NCBI GenBank assembly: GCA_020060485.1
Contig: JAGVAB010000045.1
Span: 1-39,881, forward strand
Length of the DNA: 39,881 nucleotides
Direction: 5' to 3'
DNA from: Anaerolineales bacterium
Lineage (GTDB): Bacteria > Chloroflexota > Anaerolineae > Anaerolineales > Anaerolineaceae
In this document: positions 1 through 8,266 of the stretch, piece after piece
Layout: each line of letters opens with the position of its first letter
How positions within the stretch are numbered: the stretch's first letter is position 1
Position numbers and translations under genes: made by a program
The notes under the pieces: generated by a model
The model's database searches: none
The model's input: only the letters and a program-made list of their open reading frames with translations
What the model was told of the DNA's origin: nothing

Positions 1-1182
1 TCAACACGATTGGATTGGATCCAGGAAGAACTTAAAGGTCTCAAAGATGCAGGTCTTTATAACAACATTCGCACCATGAGTTCTCCCCAGGGTGCCTGGC
101 TGGTGGTTGACGGCAAACGCGCTTTGAATTTCTGCTCCAACAACTACCTGGGGCTGGCCAATGACCCGCGTATGAAGCAGGCCGCCCAGGCAGCCGTGGA
201 GAAGTATGGTGTTGGTCCAGGCGCAGTGCGCACCATCGCCGGCACAATCGACCTGCATAAGGAACTGGAGCGGCGCATGGCGGCTTTTAAGGGCGTGGAG
301 GCTGCCATTACGTTTCAGTCCGGGTTCTGTGCCAATCTGGCGGCCATTCCGGCTCTGGTTGGCAAGGAGGATGTGATCTTCTCGGATGAGCTTAATCATG
401 CCAGTATTATCGATGGCGCCCGCCTGTCCGGCGCCAGGATCGTGCGTTTTGCTCATGCCAATCCCGGAGATTTGAAATCTCAGATCGAAGCCAACCTGGG
501 CAGCTACCGCCGGGCGCTGATTATTACCGACGGGGTGTTTTCCATGGATGGTGATCTGGCGCCTCTCGACAAGTTGTATGAGGTTGCCAGTCATTTCGAC
601 ATCATGTTGATGGTGGACGATGCCCACGGTGAGGGCGTTGTCGGCCGCGGCGGGCGCGGTATTGTGGATCAATTCAACTTGCACGGCAAGGTGGATATTG
701 AAGTGGGCACCTTCTCCAAAGCCTTTGGCGTGGTGGGGGGGGTGGTTGCAGGCAATGCTGCCATTGTGGAATGGCTCACCCAGCGCGGCCGCCCATTCCT
801 CTTCTCTTCTGCCAGCCCGGCTGCCGATGTGGCCGCCTGCCTGGCTGCTGTTGATCTACTGGAAAGCTCCACCGAACTGGTTGACCGGCTGTGGGAGAAC
901 GGACGGTATTTCAAGGCTGAAATGAAAAATCTTGGCTTTGATACTGGTGTTAGCGCCACCCCGATTACCCCGGTCATGCTGGGCGAAGCTGCTTTGGCGC
1001 ACCAGTTCAGCCGTGAGCTTTTCCAGCAAGGTGTTTTTGCCACAGCATTGGGGTTTCCCACTGTGCCGCAGGGCAAGGCCCGCATCCGGGTTATGCTTTC
1101 GGCTGCCCACACCCGGCAAGACCTGGATGAGGCCTTGGAGGCGTTCGCCAGCGTGGGCCGCAAGCTGCAAGTCATCCCATAA
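1..1182 (+). CDS. kbl: Glycine C-acetyltransferase / 8-amino-7-oxononanoate synthase family PLP enzyme (5' end cut by window)
   Basis: Alpha-oxoamine synthase of aminotransferase fold type I. It condenses an acyl-CoA with an amino acid: glycine plus acetyl-CoA for Kbl, alanine plus pimeloyl-CoA for BioF. Visible motifs, counted from the TTG at position 10, are FCSNNYLGL near residues 41-49, VDDAHGEG near 202-209 (Asp and His contacting PLP) and GTFSKAFG with the likely Schiff-base lysine at 237. The reading frame is open to base 1 and the first recognisable residues (DWIQEELKG) match the N-terminal helix of the family, so only a few codons are probably missing. The opening sequence around [15 protein letters not shown] resembles Kbl more than BioF as I know them. 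A Kbl partner (threonine dehydrogenase) or biotin genes are not visible. Two hairpins follow the stop codon. Confidence 0.85.
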   Translation, partial: STRLDWIQEELKGLKDAGLYNNIRTMSSPQGAWLVVDGKRALNFCSNNYLGLANDPRMKQAAQAAVEKYGVGPGAVRTIAGTIDLHKELERRMAAFKGVEAAITFQSGFCANLAAIPALVGKEDVIFSDELNHASIIDGARLSGARIVRFAHANPGDLKSQIEANLGSYRRALIITDGVFSMDGDLAPLDKLYEVASHFDIMLMVDDAHGEGVVGRGGRGIVDQFNLHGKVDIEVGTFSKAFGVVGGVVAGNAAIVEWLTQRGRPFLFSSASPAADVAACLAAVDLLESSTELVDRLWENGRYFKAEMKNLGFDTGVSATPITPVMLGEAALAHQFSRELFQQGVFATALGFPTVPQGKARIRVMLSAAHTRQDLDEALEAFASVGRKLQVIP

Positions 1183-1193
1183 AATACAAGCAG

Positions 1194-1238
1194 CAAGCCT
1201 GCTGGCACCAGTTCAACTGGCTGGCGTCAGCAGGCTTG
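1194..1238 (+). terminator. Hairpin downstream of kbl, probable terminator
   Basis: An 11-bp perfect stem (CAAGCCTGCTG at 1194-1204 with CAGCAGGCTTG at 1228-1238) starts 12 bases after the kbl stop codon. Its 23-base loop contains a second small inverted repeat (CCAG/CTGG). Only a short T-containing stretch follows, so termination is likely but not textbook. Confidence 0.5.
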
Positions 1239-1253
1239 TAGATTTAAACAGGC

Positions 1254-1282
1254 GCCGCCGGACTTAGGGGTTGTCCGGCGGC
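1254..1282. repeat. GC-rich hairpin
   Basis: A 10-bp perfect inverted repeat, GCCGCCGGAC (1254-1263) and GTCCGGCGGC (1273-1282), with a 9-base loop. It lies 15 bases beyond the kbl terminator-like hairpin. There is no T-tract. It could reinforce termination or be a small dispersed palindrome; nothing in the window decides this. Confidence 0.45.
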
Positions 1283-1667
1283 TACACAACCATGTTCATC
1301 AGAAACACCTTTCTCACTGCCAGTGGTTGGGGGAAGACGTACTGGCCGGTGATCTCCGATGAAGTACCTCGGGGTACCAATAATTGAGTGTGAGGCACTT
1401 GTAGATATTATATATCTAAATTGTCTTATATACATTAAAGCAACATTAAAAACAATTAAGAATTCAACCTCTTTTTATCCAATTAACGTCAATTTTGGAT
1501 AGAGAGGTGTTTGGGCTCTCCCATTTCCCCTCGGTTTTTTGCTGTCCTGAACTGAGGTCTATTAATTTTTTTTTTACCTTAGACAAAAGACCTGCCACCT
1601 TAAAATTCCACCCGCAGATATGAAGTTTTCGCCAATCTATGCTATCATTCAAGGATAAGGGAACCTC
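1283..1667. other. AT-rich gap without a convincing gene
   Basis: About 385 bases between the kbl hairpins and the lamin-tail gene. The DNA becomes AT-rich from about 1400, with a 17-base palindrome (TAGATAT-TAT-ATATCTA, 1402-1418) and a T-run near 1566. The only open frame, on the minus strand at 1464-1652, has no recognisable domain and no ribosome-binding site, so I do not call it. The promoter of the gene at 1668 presumably lies in the last 100 bases, but no box pair stands out. Confidence 0.5.
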
Positions 1668-2180
1668 ATGAAGAATCGAAAAAAGCTGCTTTTCTATCTT
1701 CTTTTGAATGTCATTGTCTCGGCGGCCACCACCCTGTTGGTGTTATGGCTGTGGGACACGCCCTATCGCAAGCAGTTGCCAGTGATTGTGCCGCCATCTG
1801 CGGCGCTTTATCCGCTGGATAATAACCTCTCACTGGTCCCGGCTGGCACTCCTATTCCGCTGGATGAAGAGGTGATCCGCATCTCCAATGTTTTTGGGGC
1901 TGGCGATCTACAAAACGAGGTGATCGAGCTGGTGCGTGTCGGCCAGGGCGAGGTCTGGCTTTCCGGCTGGCAGCTCAAGGACGAAGACCGCCATGTTTAC
2001 ACTTTTCCAACCAACCTGGTGATGTATGAGGGCGGCAAGATTGATATCTACACCCGCACCGGGGTTGATTCGGTCATTGAGCGTTATTGGGCTTTGCCGC
2101 AAGCCGCCTGGCAGTCTGGCGAAACCGCCACTTTGCTGGATGCCCAGGGCAATGAGCGCGCCAAATATACCATTCCGTAA
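1668..2180 (+). CDS. Membrane-anchored lamin-tail-domain (LTD) protein
   Basis: 170 residues. A basic start (MKNRKK) is followed by one hydrophobic segment at about residues 7-27, giving a signal-anchor with the rest outside the membrane. A proline-rich spacer follows. Residues about 70-168 look like an LTD beta-sandwich: IRISNVFGAGDL at the front, then the WLSGWQLKD turn, the VYTFP strand, a GGKIDIYTRTG strand and a final ALLD/NERAKY-like hairpin. LTD proteins are often surface-located and may bind DNA or other proteins, but the function of this class is unclear. The ATG is preceded by AAGGATAAGGG at about 1651-1661. It sits 33 bases upstream of dnaX and could be co-transcribed with it, though a functional link is not evident. 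Confidence 0.7.
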   Translation: MKNRKKLLFYLLLNVIVSAATTLLVLWLWDTPYRKQLPVIVPPSAALYPLDNNLSLVPAGTPIPLDEEVIRISNVFGAGDLQNEVIELVRVGQGEVWLSGWQLKDEDRHVYTFPTNLVMYEGGKIDIYTRTGVDSVIERYWALPQAAWQSGETATLLDAQGNERAKYTIP

Positions 2181-2213
2181 TCTTCCATTCTTTTTCAGGA
2201 AAGCAGATCACGT

Positions 2214-3842
2214 ATGTCTCAAGCACTGTACAGAAAATTCCGCCCGCAAAGATGGGACCAGGTTGTTGGTCAGGAACATATTGTCAGCACACTTCAGAAC
2301 GCGGTGCGCAGCCAGCGGATCGGACATGCCTATTTGTTTGCCGGGCCACGCGGCACAGGCAAGACTACCTCGGCCCGTTTGCTGGCCAAAGCGGTCAACT
2401 GTCTGGCAGAAGATCCGGCCAGCCGCCCCTGTGAGGAATGTGCCCATTGTCTGGCGATTAACAAAGGCAGCTTTCTCGACCTGATCGAGATTGATGCGGC
2501 CTCCAATACCAGTGTGGACGATGTGCGCGATTTGCGCGACAAGATCAACTTTTCTCCCAGTCAGGGTCGCTTCAAGGTTTACATTATTGATGAAGTGCAT
2601 ATGCTTTCCACTGCGGCTTTCAACGCCTTGCTCAAGACACTGGAAGAACCACCGCCTCACGCCATCTTCATCCTGGCTACTACCGAGATTCACAAGATTC
2701 CGGCCACTGTGCTGTCTCGCTGCCAGCGCCATGAATTTCGCCGTATTCCGGTGAATGATATCGTCACCTGCCTGATGGATATCGCCAAGCAGGAGGAGAT
2801 TAAGGTTGATGATGACGCCCTGACGGCTATAGCCCGCCAGGCTACCGGTGCCCTGCGGGATGCAATCTCTCTGCTTGACCAGCTTGCCTCCACCGGCGAG
2901 AAGATCACCCTGGAAATAGCCCAAAATGTGCTGGGCACTGCCACGGATCAATCCATTCTGGAACTGGTGGATGCTGTTTTGAATAAGGACTCACAGGCGG
3001 GTTTGACCTGCCTGCACCGGGCGTTGGACAGCGGCAGTGATGCCCGCCAGTTTGCCCGCCAGATGGTGGATTACCTGCGTCAGTTGCTTTTGATCCAAAT
3101 GGGCAATCGGGACGAGATCGATGCCACTGCCGACATGTTGACCCGCATGAGCGGTCATGCCCGCGCCTTCTCCAACAGTTCCCTGATCGAGACCATCAAC
3201 GCTTTTAATCAGGCAGCCAGCGATTTGCGCGCCGCCTGGCAGCCCAGCCTGCCTCTGGAGCTGGCTTTGGCCAGGGTCATCGATCAAACCGTCCGCACGG
3301 CTTCCCAATCTGAGCCTTCTCAGCCGCCTGCCGCTCCGCCAAAAAACGAAACCAAAACAACGCAAAAAAAACCCGCCCCGGCGGCGGTTGAATCGCAGCA
3401 ATCCACTCCCCCGGTACCGACTTCAAAACCTGCGCCGCCGGAAACCTCTGCTCCACCTCCTCCGGCTGAAGAAACGACAACCCCGGCTGCTGAAATCAAC
3501 CTGGCTGCCATCAAGAAGAACTGGAAAGAGATCCGCGGCGTGGTACGTGAAACGAGCCGCCCAACCGAGGCTTTGCTCAATTCCTGCAAACTGATGACGG
3601 TCAAGAATGGCGTGTTGATCCTGGGCTTCACCACAAAGTTGTTGCAATCCAAGATGAACACACCCGAGAATCTGGAACTGACCCGCAATGCGATCCACCA
3701 TTTGCTGGGTATTCAGGTTCCCATTACAGCTGTGGTTACCCAGGGCCAGACTGCAGAACTGCCGCCCGACCTGGAGATTGACGCCGATGGTCTGGTGAAT
3801 GCTGCTCTGAGCCTGGGTGGCAAGATTACCAAGCAGGATTGA
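2214..3842 (+). CDS. dnaX: DNA polymerase III subunit gamma/tau
   Basis: 542 residues. Clamp-loader ATPase that opens the beta clamp at the replication fork. Seen directly: Walker A GPRGTGKT at 44-51; a zinc knuckle with Cys63, Cys73, Cys76 and Cys79; Walker B IIDEVHM with Asp126/Glu127; sensor-1 region FILATTE near 152-158; and the SRC arginine-finger motif at 168-170. The AAA+ and collar regions run to about residue 365. A Pro/Ala/Thr-rich linker (about 367-430) leads to a C-terminal tau-type domain. Inside the linker lies an A8 run that could give a shortened gamma form (separate entry). The start ATG has an AGGA about 13 bases upstream. It heads the conserved dnaX-ybaB-recR arrangement. 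Confidence 0.97.
   Translation: MSQALYRKFRPQRWDQVVGQEHIVSTLQNAVRSQRIGHAYLFAGPRGTGKTTSARLLAKAVNCLAEDPASRPCEECAHCLAINKGSFLDLIEIDAASNTSVDDVRDLRDKINFSPSQGRFKVYIIDEVHMLSTAAFNALLKTLEEPPPHAIFILATTEIHKIPATVLSRCQRHEFRRIPVNDIVTCLMDIAKQEEIKVDDDALTAIARQATGALRDAISLLDQLASTGEKITLEIAQNVLGTATDQSILELVDAVLNKDSQAGLTCLHRALDSGSDARQFARQMVDYLRQLLLIQMGNRDEIDATADMLTRMSGHARAFSNSSLIETINAFNQAASDLRAAWQPSLPLELALARVIDQTVRTASQSEPSQPPAAPPKNETKTTQKKPAPAAVESQQSTPPVPTSKPAPPETSAPPPPAEETTTPAAEINLAAIKKNWKEIRGVVRETSRPTEALLNSCKLMTVKNGVLILGFTTKLLQSKMNTPENLELTRNAIHHLLGIQVPITAVVTQGQTAELPPDLEIDADGLVNAALSLGGKITKQD
3364..3391 (+). promoter_or_regulatory. Predicted -1 slippage site in dnaX producing gamma
   Basis: Eight consecutive A residues (3364-3371) place the heptamer A AAA AAA in the dnaX frame, across lysine codons 385-386. 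After a -1 shift the ribosome reads Thr-Arg-Pro-Gly-Gly-Gly and meets TGA at 3389-3391, giving a product of about 392 residues ending just after the AAA+/collar part. A GC-rich potential stem (CCGCC 3373-3377 with GGCGG 3383-3387) follows at once. It is closer than the usual stimulator spacing, so RNA polymerase slippage on the A-run is an alternative mechanism. Confidence 0.7.
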
Positions 3843-3889
3843 TCCTGCACAAGTCATTTTAAGATTATCTTTTTTTGAGAGGTGAGAAT

Positions 3890-4237
3890 ATGGCAAAAGG
3901 ATATGGACGCATGCCCGGCGGCAACAAAGGGCAAAAGCCAATGATGTCGCAACTGCAAGCCATGCAGCAGCAGATGGAAGCCATTCAGGCTCAACTGGCA
4001 GAAGAAACCGTTACCGCAACTGCCGGCGGCGGCGTGGTCAAGGTGACCATGACCGGACAGCAGCATTGCCGGGCAGTGGAGATCGACCCCTCCCTGCTGG
4101 AAGATGCCGATGTTGAAATGCTGCAAGACCTGATCGTCTCGGCGGTCAACCTGGCGCTGGAAAAATCGACCGAACTGGCCAACGAACGTATGGGCCCTGT
4201 CACCGGCGGCCTGTCCGGCATGGGGTTGGGTTTTTAA
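3890..4237 (+). CDS. ybaB: YbaB/EbfC family nucleoid-associated protein
   Basis: 115 residues, a usual length for the family. YbaB/EbfC proteins are small dimeric DNA-binding proteins coating the nucleoid. The N-terminus is Gly/Lys-rich, then a glutamine-rich helix (MSQLQAMQQQMEAIQAQLAE) leads into the conserved core with GGGVVKVTMTG, then IDPSLLEDADVEMLQDLI and a helix over the AVNLALEKS region. The ATG at 3890 is chosen over an in-frame TTG at 3875 because GAGAGGTGAG (3877-3886) is an excellent ribosome-binding site for it. It sits 47 bases after dnaX and 9 bases before recR, the classical operon order. Confidence 0.93.
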   Translation: MAKGYGRMPGGNKGQKPMMSQLQAMQQQMEAIQAQLAEETVTATAGGGVVKVTMTGQQHCRAVEIDPSLLEDADVEMLQDLIVSAVNLALEKSTELANERMGPVTGGLSGMGLGF

Positions 4238-4246
4238 AACCTTTCG

Positions 4247-4852
4247 ATGGCGATCTTACCTGCTCCTTTACAGGACCTGATCAGCGCCCTGGAACGCCTG
4301 CCTGGGATTGGCCCCAAGACGGCATCACGTCTGGCTTTTTTCCTGTTGCGCGGATCGGACGACCTGGCTCAGCAATTGGCGGAAGCCCTGCAGCAGTTGA
4401 AGAGCTCCACTGGCCAGTGCAACATCTGCCACAACATCACCCTTTCCAGTCAGCAGGAATGTGAGATCTGTGCCAGTGATCGCCGGGACGCCAGCTTGAT
4501 CTGTGTGGTGGAAGAGCCGCTGGACGTGCTGGCCATGGAACGCACTGATGGCTTTATGGGCCGGTATCATGTGCTGCATGGTGTGCTTTCTCCCATTGAA
4601 GGCGTCGGCCCGGAAGACCTCAAGGTTAAATCGCTGATTGAACGCGTAGCAGCCGGTGGGATCAAGGAGGTCATCATCGCCACCAATCCCAGCATGGAAG
4701 GCGACGCCACCGCTCTCTACCTGCGCCAGCAGCTTGCGCCTTACCAGGTGCGCATCACCCGCCTGGCGCGCGGTCTGCCTGTGGGCGGCGATCTGGAATA
4801 CGCCGATCAGAACACCCTGCTGCGGGCATTGGCGGGAAGACAGGACCTTTAG
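4247..4852 (+). CDS. recR: Recombination mediator protein RecR
   Basis: 201 residues. RecR works with RecF and RecO to load RecA on gapped DNA. Seen: helix-hairpin-helix LPGIGPKTASRLA at about 18-30; a four-cysteine zinc finger (Cys58, Cys61, Cys72, Cys75); a Toprim domain beginning ICVVEEPLDVLAME (85-98); the GVLSPIEGVGPEDL segment (112-125); and the C-terminal signature RLARGLPVGGDLEYAD (172-187). All key residues are present and length is normal. It follows ybaB by 9 bases, so translation of the two is probably coupled. Confidence 0.97.
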   Translation: MAILPAPLQDLISALERLPGIGPKTASRLAFFLLRGSDDLAQQLAEALQQLKSSTGQCNICHNITLSSQQECEICASDRRDASLICVVEEPLDVLAMERTDGFMGRYHVLHGVLSPIEGVGPEDLKVKSLIERVAAGGIKEVIIATNPSMEGDATALYLRQQLAPYQVRITRLARGLPVGGDLEYADQNTLLRALAGRQDL

Positions 4853-4906
4853 AAAACAGCCCGAATGTCACATGAGCTTTTCGAAGAGTGCGAAATTAAG
4901 CACAGA

Positions 4907-4938
4907 ACCTCCCGCAAGTGGCAAAACTTGCGGGAGGT
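4907..4938. terminator. Strong hairpin between convergent recR and the HerA-like gene
   Basis: A 13-bp perfect inverted repeat (ACCTCCCGCAAGT at 4907-4919 with ACTTGCGGGAGGT at 4926-4938) and a 6-base loop GGCAAA. It lies 55 bases after the recR stop and 25 bases before the end of the convergent minus-strand gene, the expected place for a bidirectional transcription stop. No long T-tract flanks it. Confidence 0.65.
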
Positions 4939-4963
4939 CTTGCAGTAATCTGCATACAATTGT

Positions 4964-7432
4964 CTATTCGGCGTTGAATGCCGGCACATCGCGCAGGCGG
5001 CTGCCGTCCTTGACTTGGTAAAAAGGCAGCCAGGCCACTCCGAACATCTGCACAAAAATGTCCTTCTTGAACGGGGTTAATGGTACTTCTGTAAGGTTAT
5101 TGACCACATCTACCCAGCGTTCTTTTGCCTGGCGGATGGTATCCTCCCGTTCCTTTTTCATGGCGTCAAGCTGTTTCTTTAAAGCGGACAGCTCCTCCGT
5201 CTCCTGCTCAAAGGTATCCTTGGCTTGCTGGGTCATGCGCCGCTTGGTGAGTGAACTTGAGACACTGCGCCGCCGCTTGCCCAGCATGCTTAACAGCAGC
5301 TCCCCGTGGGTGCCCAGCTCTTCCATGCGCCGGCTGCCAACCTTGCTTTCAGCCTCTTTCACTTCAAGTTCCTGACGGCGTACCCTGGTTTCCAAAGCGA
5401 CCAATTTTTTGTCGAAGGCTGTGGTAAATTTGTTGACCTCGGCCTCGTACATGTCACGCGCCGCTTTGCTACATTGTTCACGGAATTCGGCGGGAGATAC
5501 TTCCGGCCCGGCATAGAGTTTTAATGCTTCATTGGCTCGCAGACGTATGGTCCCATTACGATAGACCCAGTCCACGAAATCGCTTTCCATAGCTTTGATC
5601 CCGCGTGCATCGCTCAACCAGCCAGGCAGCATTTCGAACCCGGCCTGGGGCTGGGGCTGGCTGTGCAGGGTTTTGGGGTCATCTCCACTCCAGGCATGAT
5701 CCTCCCAACGGATGTTTCTTCCGCTCGCTTCCTGTACCAGGGCCGCTGTGCGCAGCAGGTTCTCCACGCCATACTTTTGCGAAAAATAGCGCGTCTCTAC
5801 TTGAGCCAGCAAGGCTGGTTTATATACCACTCCTGCCACCTGCGGCGGATTATCCAGGGTTAAACGGGCGGCATGCACGGCAGCCGCCGCATCCAGTGCC
5901 ACTGGCAAAAAGAATTCCTCCACACCTGAAGGCAGGACAGGGCGTACCCCATTGGTGACCGGTGCCGTTTGTGTCTGCGCCGCAGCCGCGGGGGATGAAA
6001 CCGGGGCAGGGGTTGTCCCATTCTTGGCAGGCATTGCCGCCCCGACCAGTGCATTCAATGCCGGGATTTGGGCGCGGGTCATGGGCCCGGCCAGGTAATT
6101 CATTGCCCAGCGCGTACTGAATAACCGCGGACCGCTTTCATTAATATTGTGGATCAGGAACACTCGTTTGTCCAAACCAGAGATCATTTTGTCAATGGTT
6201 TTTATATCTATATCCCCACCTGCGCTTTGCAGACCATCCATCAGGCGCATTTTGTCGCGCTCGGTTTGTAAACGGCCAATGATCCAGGTGCCGATATTGG
6301 AAAGCGCCTTGTAATCCAGATCCACCGGGTTCTGGGTCGCCAACAGCATGCCCACCCCAAAAGCGCGCGCCTGCTTCAACATGCGCAGCATGATAGTGCG
6401 CGAAGGAGGATTGGCCACCGGCGGCAGGTAACCCATGATCTCGTCAAAATAGACCAGCGCCCGCAGGCCGCCAGTGCCGCGCTGCGCCCGCATCCAGGTC
6501 TCAATGGAAGAGAAAAGCAGGGTCACAAAGAACATGCGCTCGGCTTCGCTTAGATGTGCCAGGTAGAAGATATTGTGACGCGGCCGGCCGTCTTTGGCAT
6601 ACAGCAGCTCAGCCATATTTAAAGGCTGGCCTTCCAGCCATGTCTGGAAGGAAGGCGAAGCCAGGAAATTGTTCAGCACCATCGAGAGATTGAAACGCTC
6701 TTTTTCCGGGAAAAAGCTTTCCAGCGGGAAGGCTCCCAGGCGGTCAAAGGGCGGCTTCTGTACCTGCATGATCAACTGGGTCAAATCCAGGGACTGTCCA
6801 TTGCTCCAGGCTTGTTCCAGCAAATTGGCCAGCAGGATATGTTCCCGCGAGCGCAGCGGATCGATCTCTCCCATGCCGATCAATGCCAGCAAGCCGGTGA
6901 TCGTGCTGGAGATTTCCTCACGCAGGAATTCGGCATTCTCCTCCCAGTTCATGTCCGGGCAGGCGAAAGAAGAAAGGATGTTGACAGGCAACCCGGCTTT
7001 TGACCCGGGAGTGAAGACGGCAAACTCCGCCGCCGATTTCAGCGCCAGCAGATCCTCTTTTCCCAGTCCCCAGTCGGCCAGGCCATTTTTCCACAACCCG
7101 GCTTTTTCGACTGCAAGCGTTCCCATATCCACCCCTTTGCGGCGCGCCTCGTCCGGGTCAAGCCAGGGTTCAAAATCCTGGGGCAGCAGGTCTGGAAAAT
7201 GCAGCAGCAAATTGGTCAGGTCGCCCTTGGGGTCGATCACAATGGCCGGAATACCCTGTAATGCGGCTTCTTCCAGCATTCCCACGCACATGCCGGTCTT
7301 GCCCGAGCCGGTCATGCCGGTCACCACACCATGCGTGGTCAGATGCGCTGGTTTGTATTGCAGTTCTTCATCCGTTGCCTTGCCAGTTTTTGGGTCAACA
7401 ATCCGTCCCAGATAGAAAGTGGATCGTGCCAT
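4964..7432 (-). CDS. HerA/DUF853-like P-loop ATPase
   Basis: 822 residues. Member of the HerA/FtsK-like ATPase group, resembling the DUF853/YjgR helicase-like proteins. Seen: Walker A GMTGSGKT at 39-46; IDPKGDL at 66-72 (typical of HerA and VirB4-like ATPases); Walker B LVYFDE at 326-331; ATQNPVDLDYK at 365-375; and GRLQTERDK near 386-394. The region from about residue 700 to 790 is Lys/Glu-rich and likely coiled coil. The ATG at 7432 is chosen because AAGGAG lies 8 bases upstream; an in-frame extension to 7705 has no family resemblance. HerA partners such as NurA are not beside it, so its DNA role is inferred from the family only. It is transcribed divergently from the fluoride island. Confidence 0.8.
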   Translation of the reverse strand: MARSTFYLGRIVDPKTGKATDEELQYKPAHLTTHGVVTGMTGSGKTGMCVGMLEEAALQGIPAIVIDPKGDLTNLLLHFPDLLPQDFEPWLDPDEARRKGVDMGTLAVEKAGLWKNGLADWGLGKEDLLALKSAAEFAVFTPGSKAGLPVNILSSFACPDMNWEENAEFLREEISSTITGLLALIGMGEIDPLRSREHILLANLLEQAWSNGQSLDLTQLIMQVQKPPFDRLGAFPLESFFPEKERFNLSMVLNNFLASPSFQTWLEGQPLNMAELLYAKDGRPRHNIFYLAHLSEAERMFFVTLLFSSIETWMRAQRGTGGLRALVYFDEIMGYLPPVANPPSRTIMLRMLKQARAFGVGMLLATQNPVDLDYKALSNIGTWIIGRLQTERDKMRLMDGLQSAGGDIDIKTIDKMISGLDKRVFLIHNINESGPRLFSTRWAMNYLAGPMTRAQIPALNALVGAAMPAKNGTTPAPVSSPAAAAQTQTAPVTNGVRPVLPSGVEEFFLPVALDAAAAVHAARLTLDNPPQVAGVVYKPALLAQVETRYFSQKYGVENLLRTAALVQEASGRNIRWEDHAWSGDDPKTLHSQPQPQAGFEMLPGWLSDARGIKAMESDFVDWVYRNGTIRLRANEALKLYAGPEVSPAEFREQCSKAARDMYEAEVNKFTTAFDKKLVALETRVRRQELEVKEAESKVGSRRMEELGTHGELLLSMLGKRRRSVSSSLTKRRMTQQAKDTFEQETEELSALKKQLDAMKKEREDTIRQAKERWVDVVNNLTEVPLTPFKKDIFVQMFGVAWLPFYQVKDGSRLRDVPAFNAE

Positions 7433-7642
7433 AATCTTTGCTCCTTGGTTGCGCTTCAATGCTGTACGAATATTGCGCAGGATGTGAGTGGTTTTCATTG
7501 ATGAGAACGATGAAACTGTATTTATTATAGAACAAAGTGGGGGAAAAATGCCTGAAAGCAGGTGGTTCTTCACAAATATTGCTATCCATTGCTGATCTTG
7601 GGGTGATACTTTGACAAAGTAATGGGATTTTCTGAATCGCTC

Positions 7643-7671
7643 TTGTTGATAGTTGAAATATTGGATATAAT
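7643..7671 (+). promoter_or_regulatory. Promoter of the left fluoride-responsive operon
   Basis: TTGTTG (7643-7648), a 17-base spacer and a perfect TATAAT (7666-7671). The predicted start of transcription, about seven bases on, falls at the first stem of the fluoride aptamer (7677). Confidence 0.75.
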
Positions 7672-7676
7672 CATTA

Positions 7677-7768
7677 AAGCGATGAGGCTCGCTTCGAGAA
7701 TCCAAACCGCCTGAATGGGCTGATGGCCTCTACAAGTAAATAGTTTACTTGTGGAGGTTTTTGTTTTT
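7677..7768 (+). ncRNA. Fluoride (crcB-motif) riboswitch with overlapping terminator
   Basis: The aptamer spans about 7677-7734. P1 is AAGCG/CGCTT (7677-7681 with 7690-7694). The conserved GATGAGGC loop follows in P1, then a short P2 hairpin near 7709-7720 and the hallmark GCTGATGGCCTCTAC (7719-7733). GAGGC (7684-7688) can pair with GCCTC (7726-7730) as the family pseudoknot. The same GCCTC strand forms the 5' arm of a terminator: a 14-bp stem (7727-7740 with 7744-7757, one G-U pair), a three-base loop and T5-G-T5. Fluoride-bound RNA should therefore prevent termination (an ON switch). GGAGG in the 3' terminator arm (7753-7757) also serves as the ribosome-binding site for the ATG at 7769. It matches the Thermotoga petrophila aptamer as I remember it. 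Confidence 0.95.
7727..7768 (+). terminator. Riboswitch-controlled intrinsic terminator (left)
   Basis: A 14-bp stem with loop TAG (7741-7743) followed by TTTTTGTTTTT (7758-7768). Its 5' arm shares four bases with the pseudoknot strand of the fluoride aptamer, so the two structures are mutually exclusive. Confidence 0.92.
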
Positions 7769-8266
7769 ATGATATCGAAAATGAATCTCAAAATGGCTTT
7801 GCCTATAATCAATGATCATCAAAAACGAAATTATCGCACTTCGCTGCTATTATTTGAAAATTCTTCCTGGCAAGTATTGCCATTGATGGATGGCGCTGAG
7901 ACTGACATACTCTATCAACAAACAAAAAAGTTAGATAGCAAACAGAAGGCGACTATCCAGAAAATAAGTGGGGATGTGCTTGAGAGGCTTTTGCGGCTTG
8001 TCAAAAAGCTGGTTTTATGTTCCGAAAAAGGCTTTGTAGAAAAAACCATCGTTGCAAAAATGAGCGTCTGGTTGGTCAATTTGCAGAATTGGCGATCGTC
8101 ATGGACGGGCGGTTATGGGAAACTGTAACCCGAAATTCCAGAGGTTATTGATTCATTGTTTGGTCAACTTGCATTGAAGGCAGTTGAAATTAATCAATTG
8201 ATTAGCAATGCCGTTGCGAAGGATATTCAATTCAGATATGAGATGAAACCTGATGACAAACCATGA
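7769..8266 (+). pseudogene. First gene of the fluoride operon, broken by two compensating single-base shifts
   Basis: The frame from ATG 7769 reads sensibly for about 95 codons, then stops at TAA 8126-8128. Between the A5 run at 8056-8060 and the C3 run at 8129-8131, the alternative frame reads much more like protein (ERLVGQFAELAIVMDGRLWE and on). After the C-run the original frame again reads like protein (PEVIDSLFGQLALKAVEINQ and on) until TGA 8264-8266. Restoring one A and removing one C gives a continuous protein of about 165 residues. I do not recognise the family; it is soluble, mixed alpha/beta and rich in Leu and Lys. Its natural stop overlaps the start of the next gene at 8253, as in a tight operon. 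Either a real pseudogene or sequencing errors in homopolymers. The start at 7769 uses GGAGG in the riboswitch terminator arm, 11 bases upstream. Confidence 0.7.

Noticed and set aside
1464..1652. Minus-strand open frame of 62 codons in the AT-rich gap
   Set aside because: No ribosome-binding site, no family resemblance, and length expected by chance.
3388..3594. Possible +1 frame product of dnaX
   Set aside because: The +1 frame stays open for about 70 codons with low-complexity sequence and no sensible end, unlike the prompt stop in the -1 frame.
7433..7705. In-frame N-terminal extension of the HerA-like protein by 91 residues
   Set aside because: The extension is of different composition, covers the intergenic promoter region of the fluoride operon and lacks a binding site, whereas ATG 7432 has AAGGAG at ideal distance.
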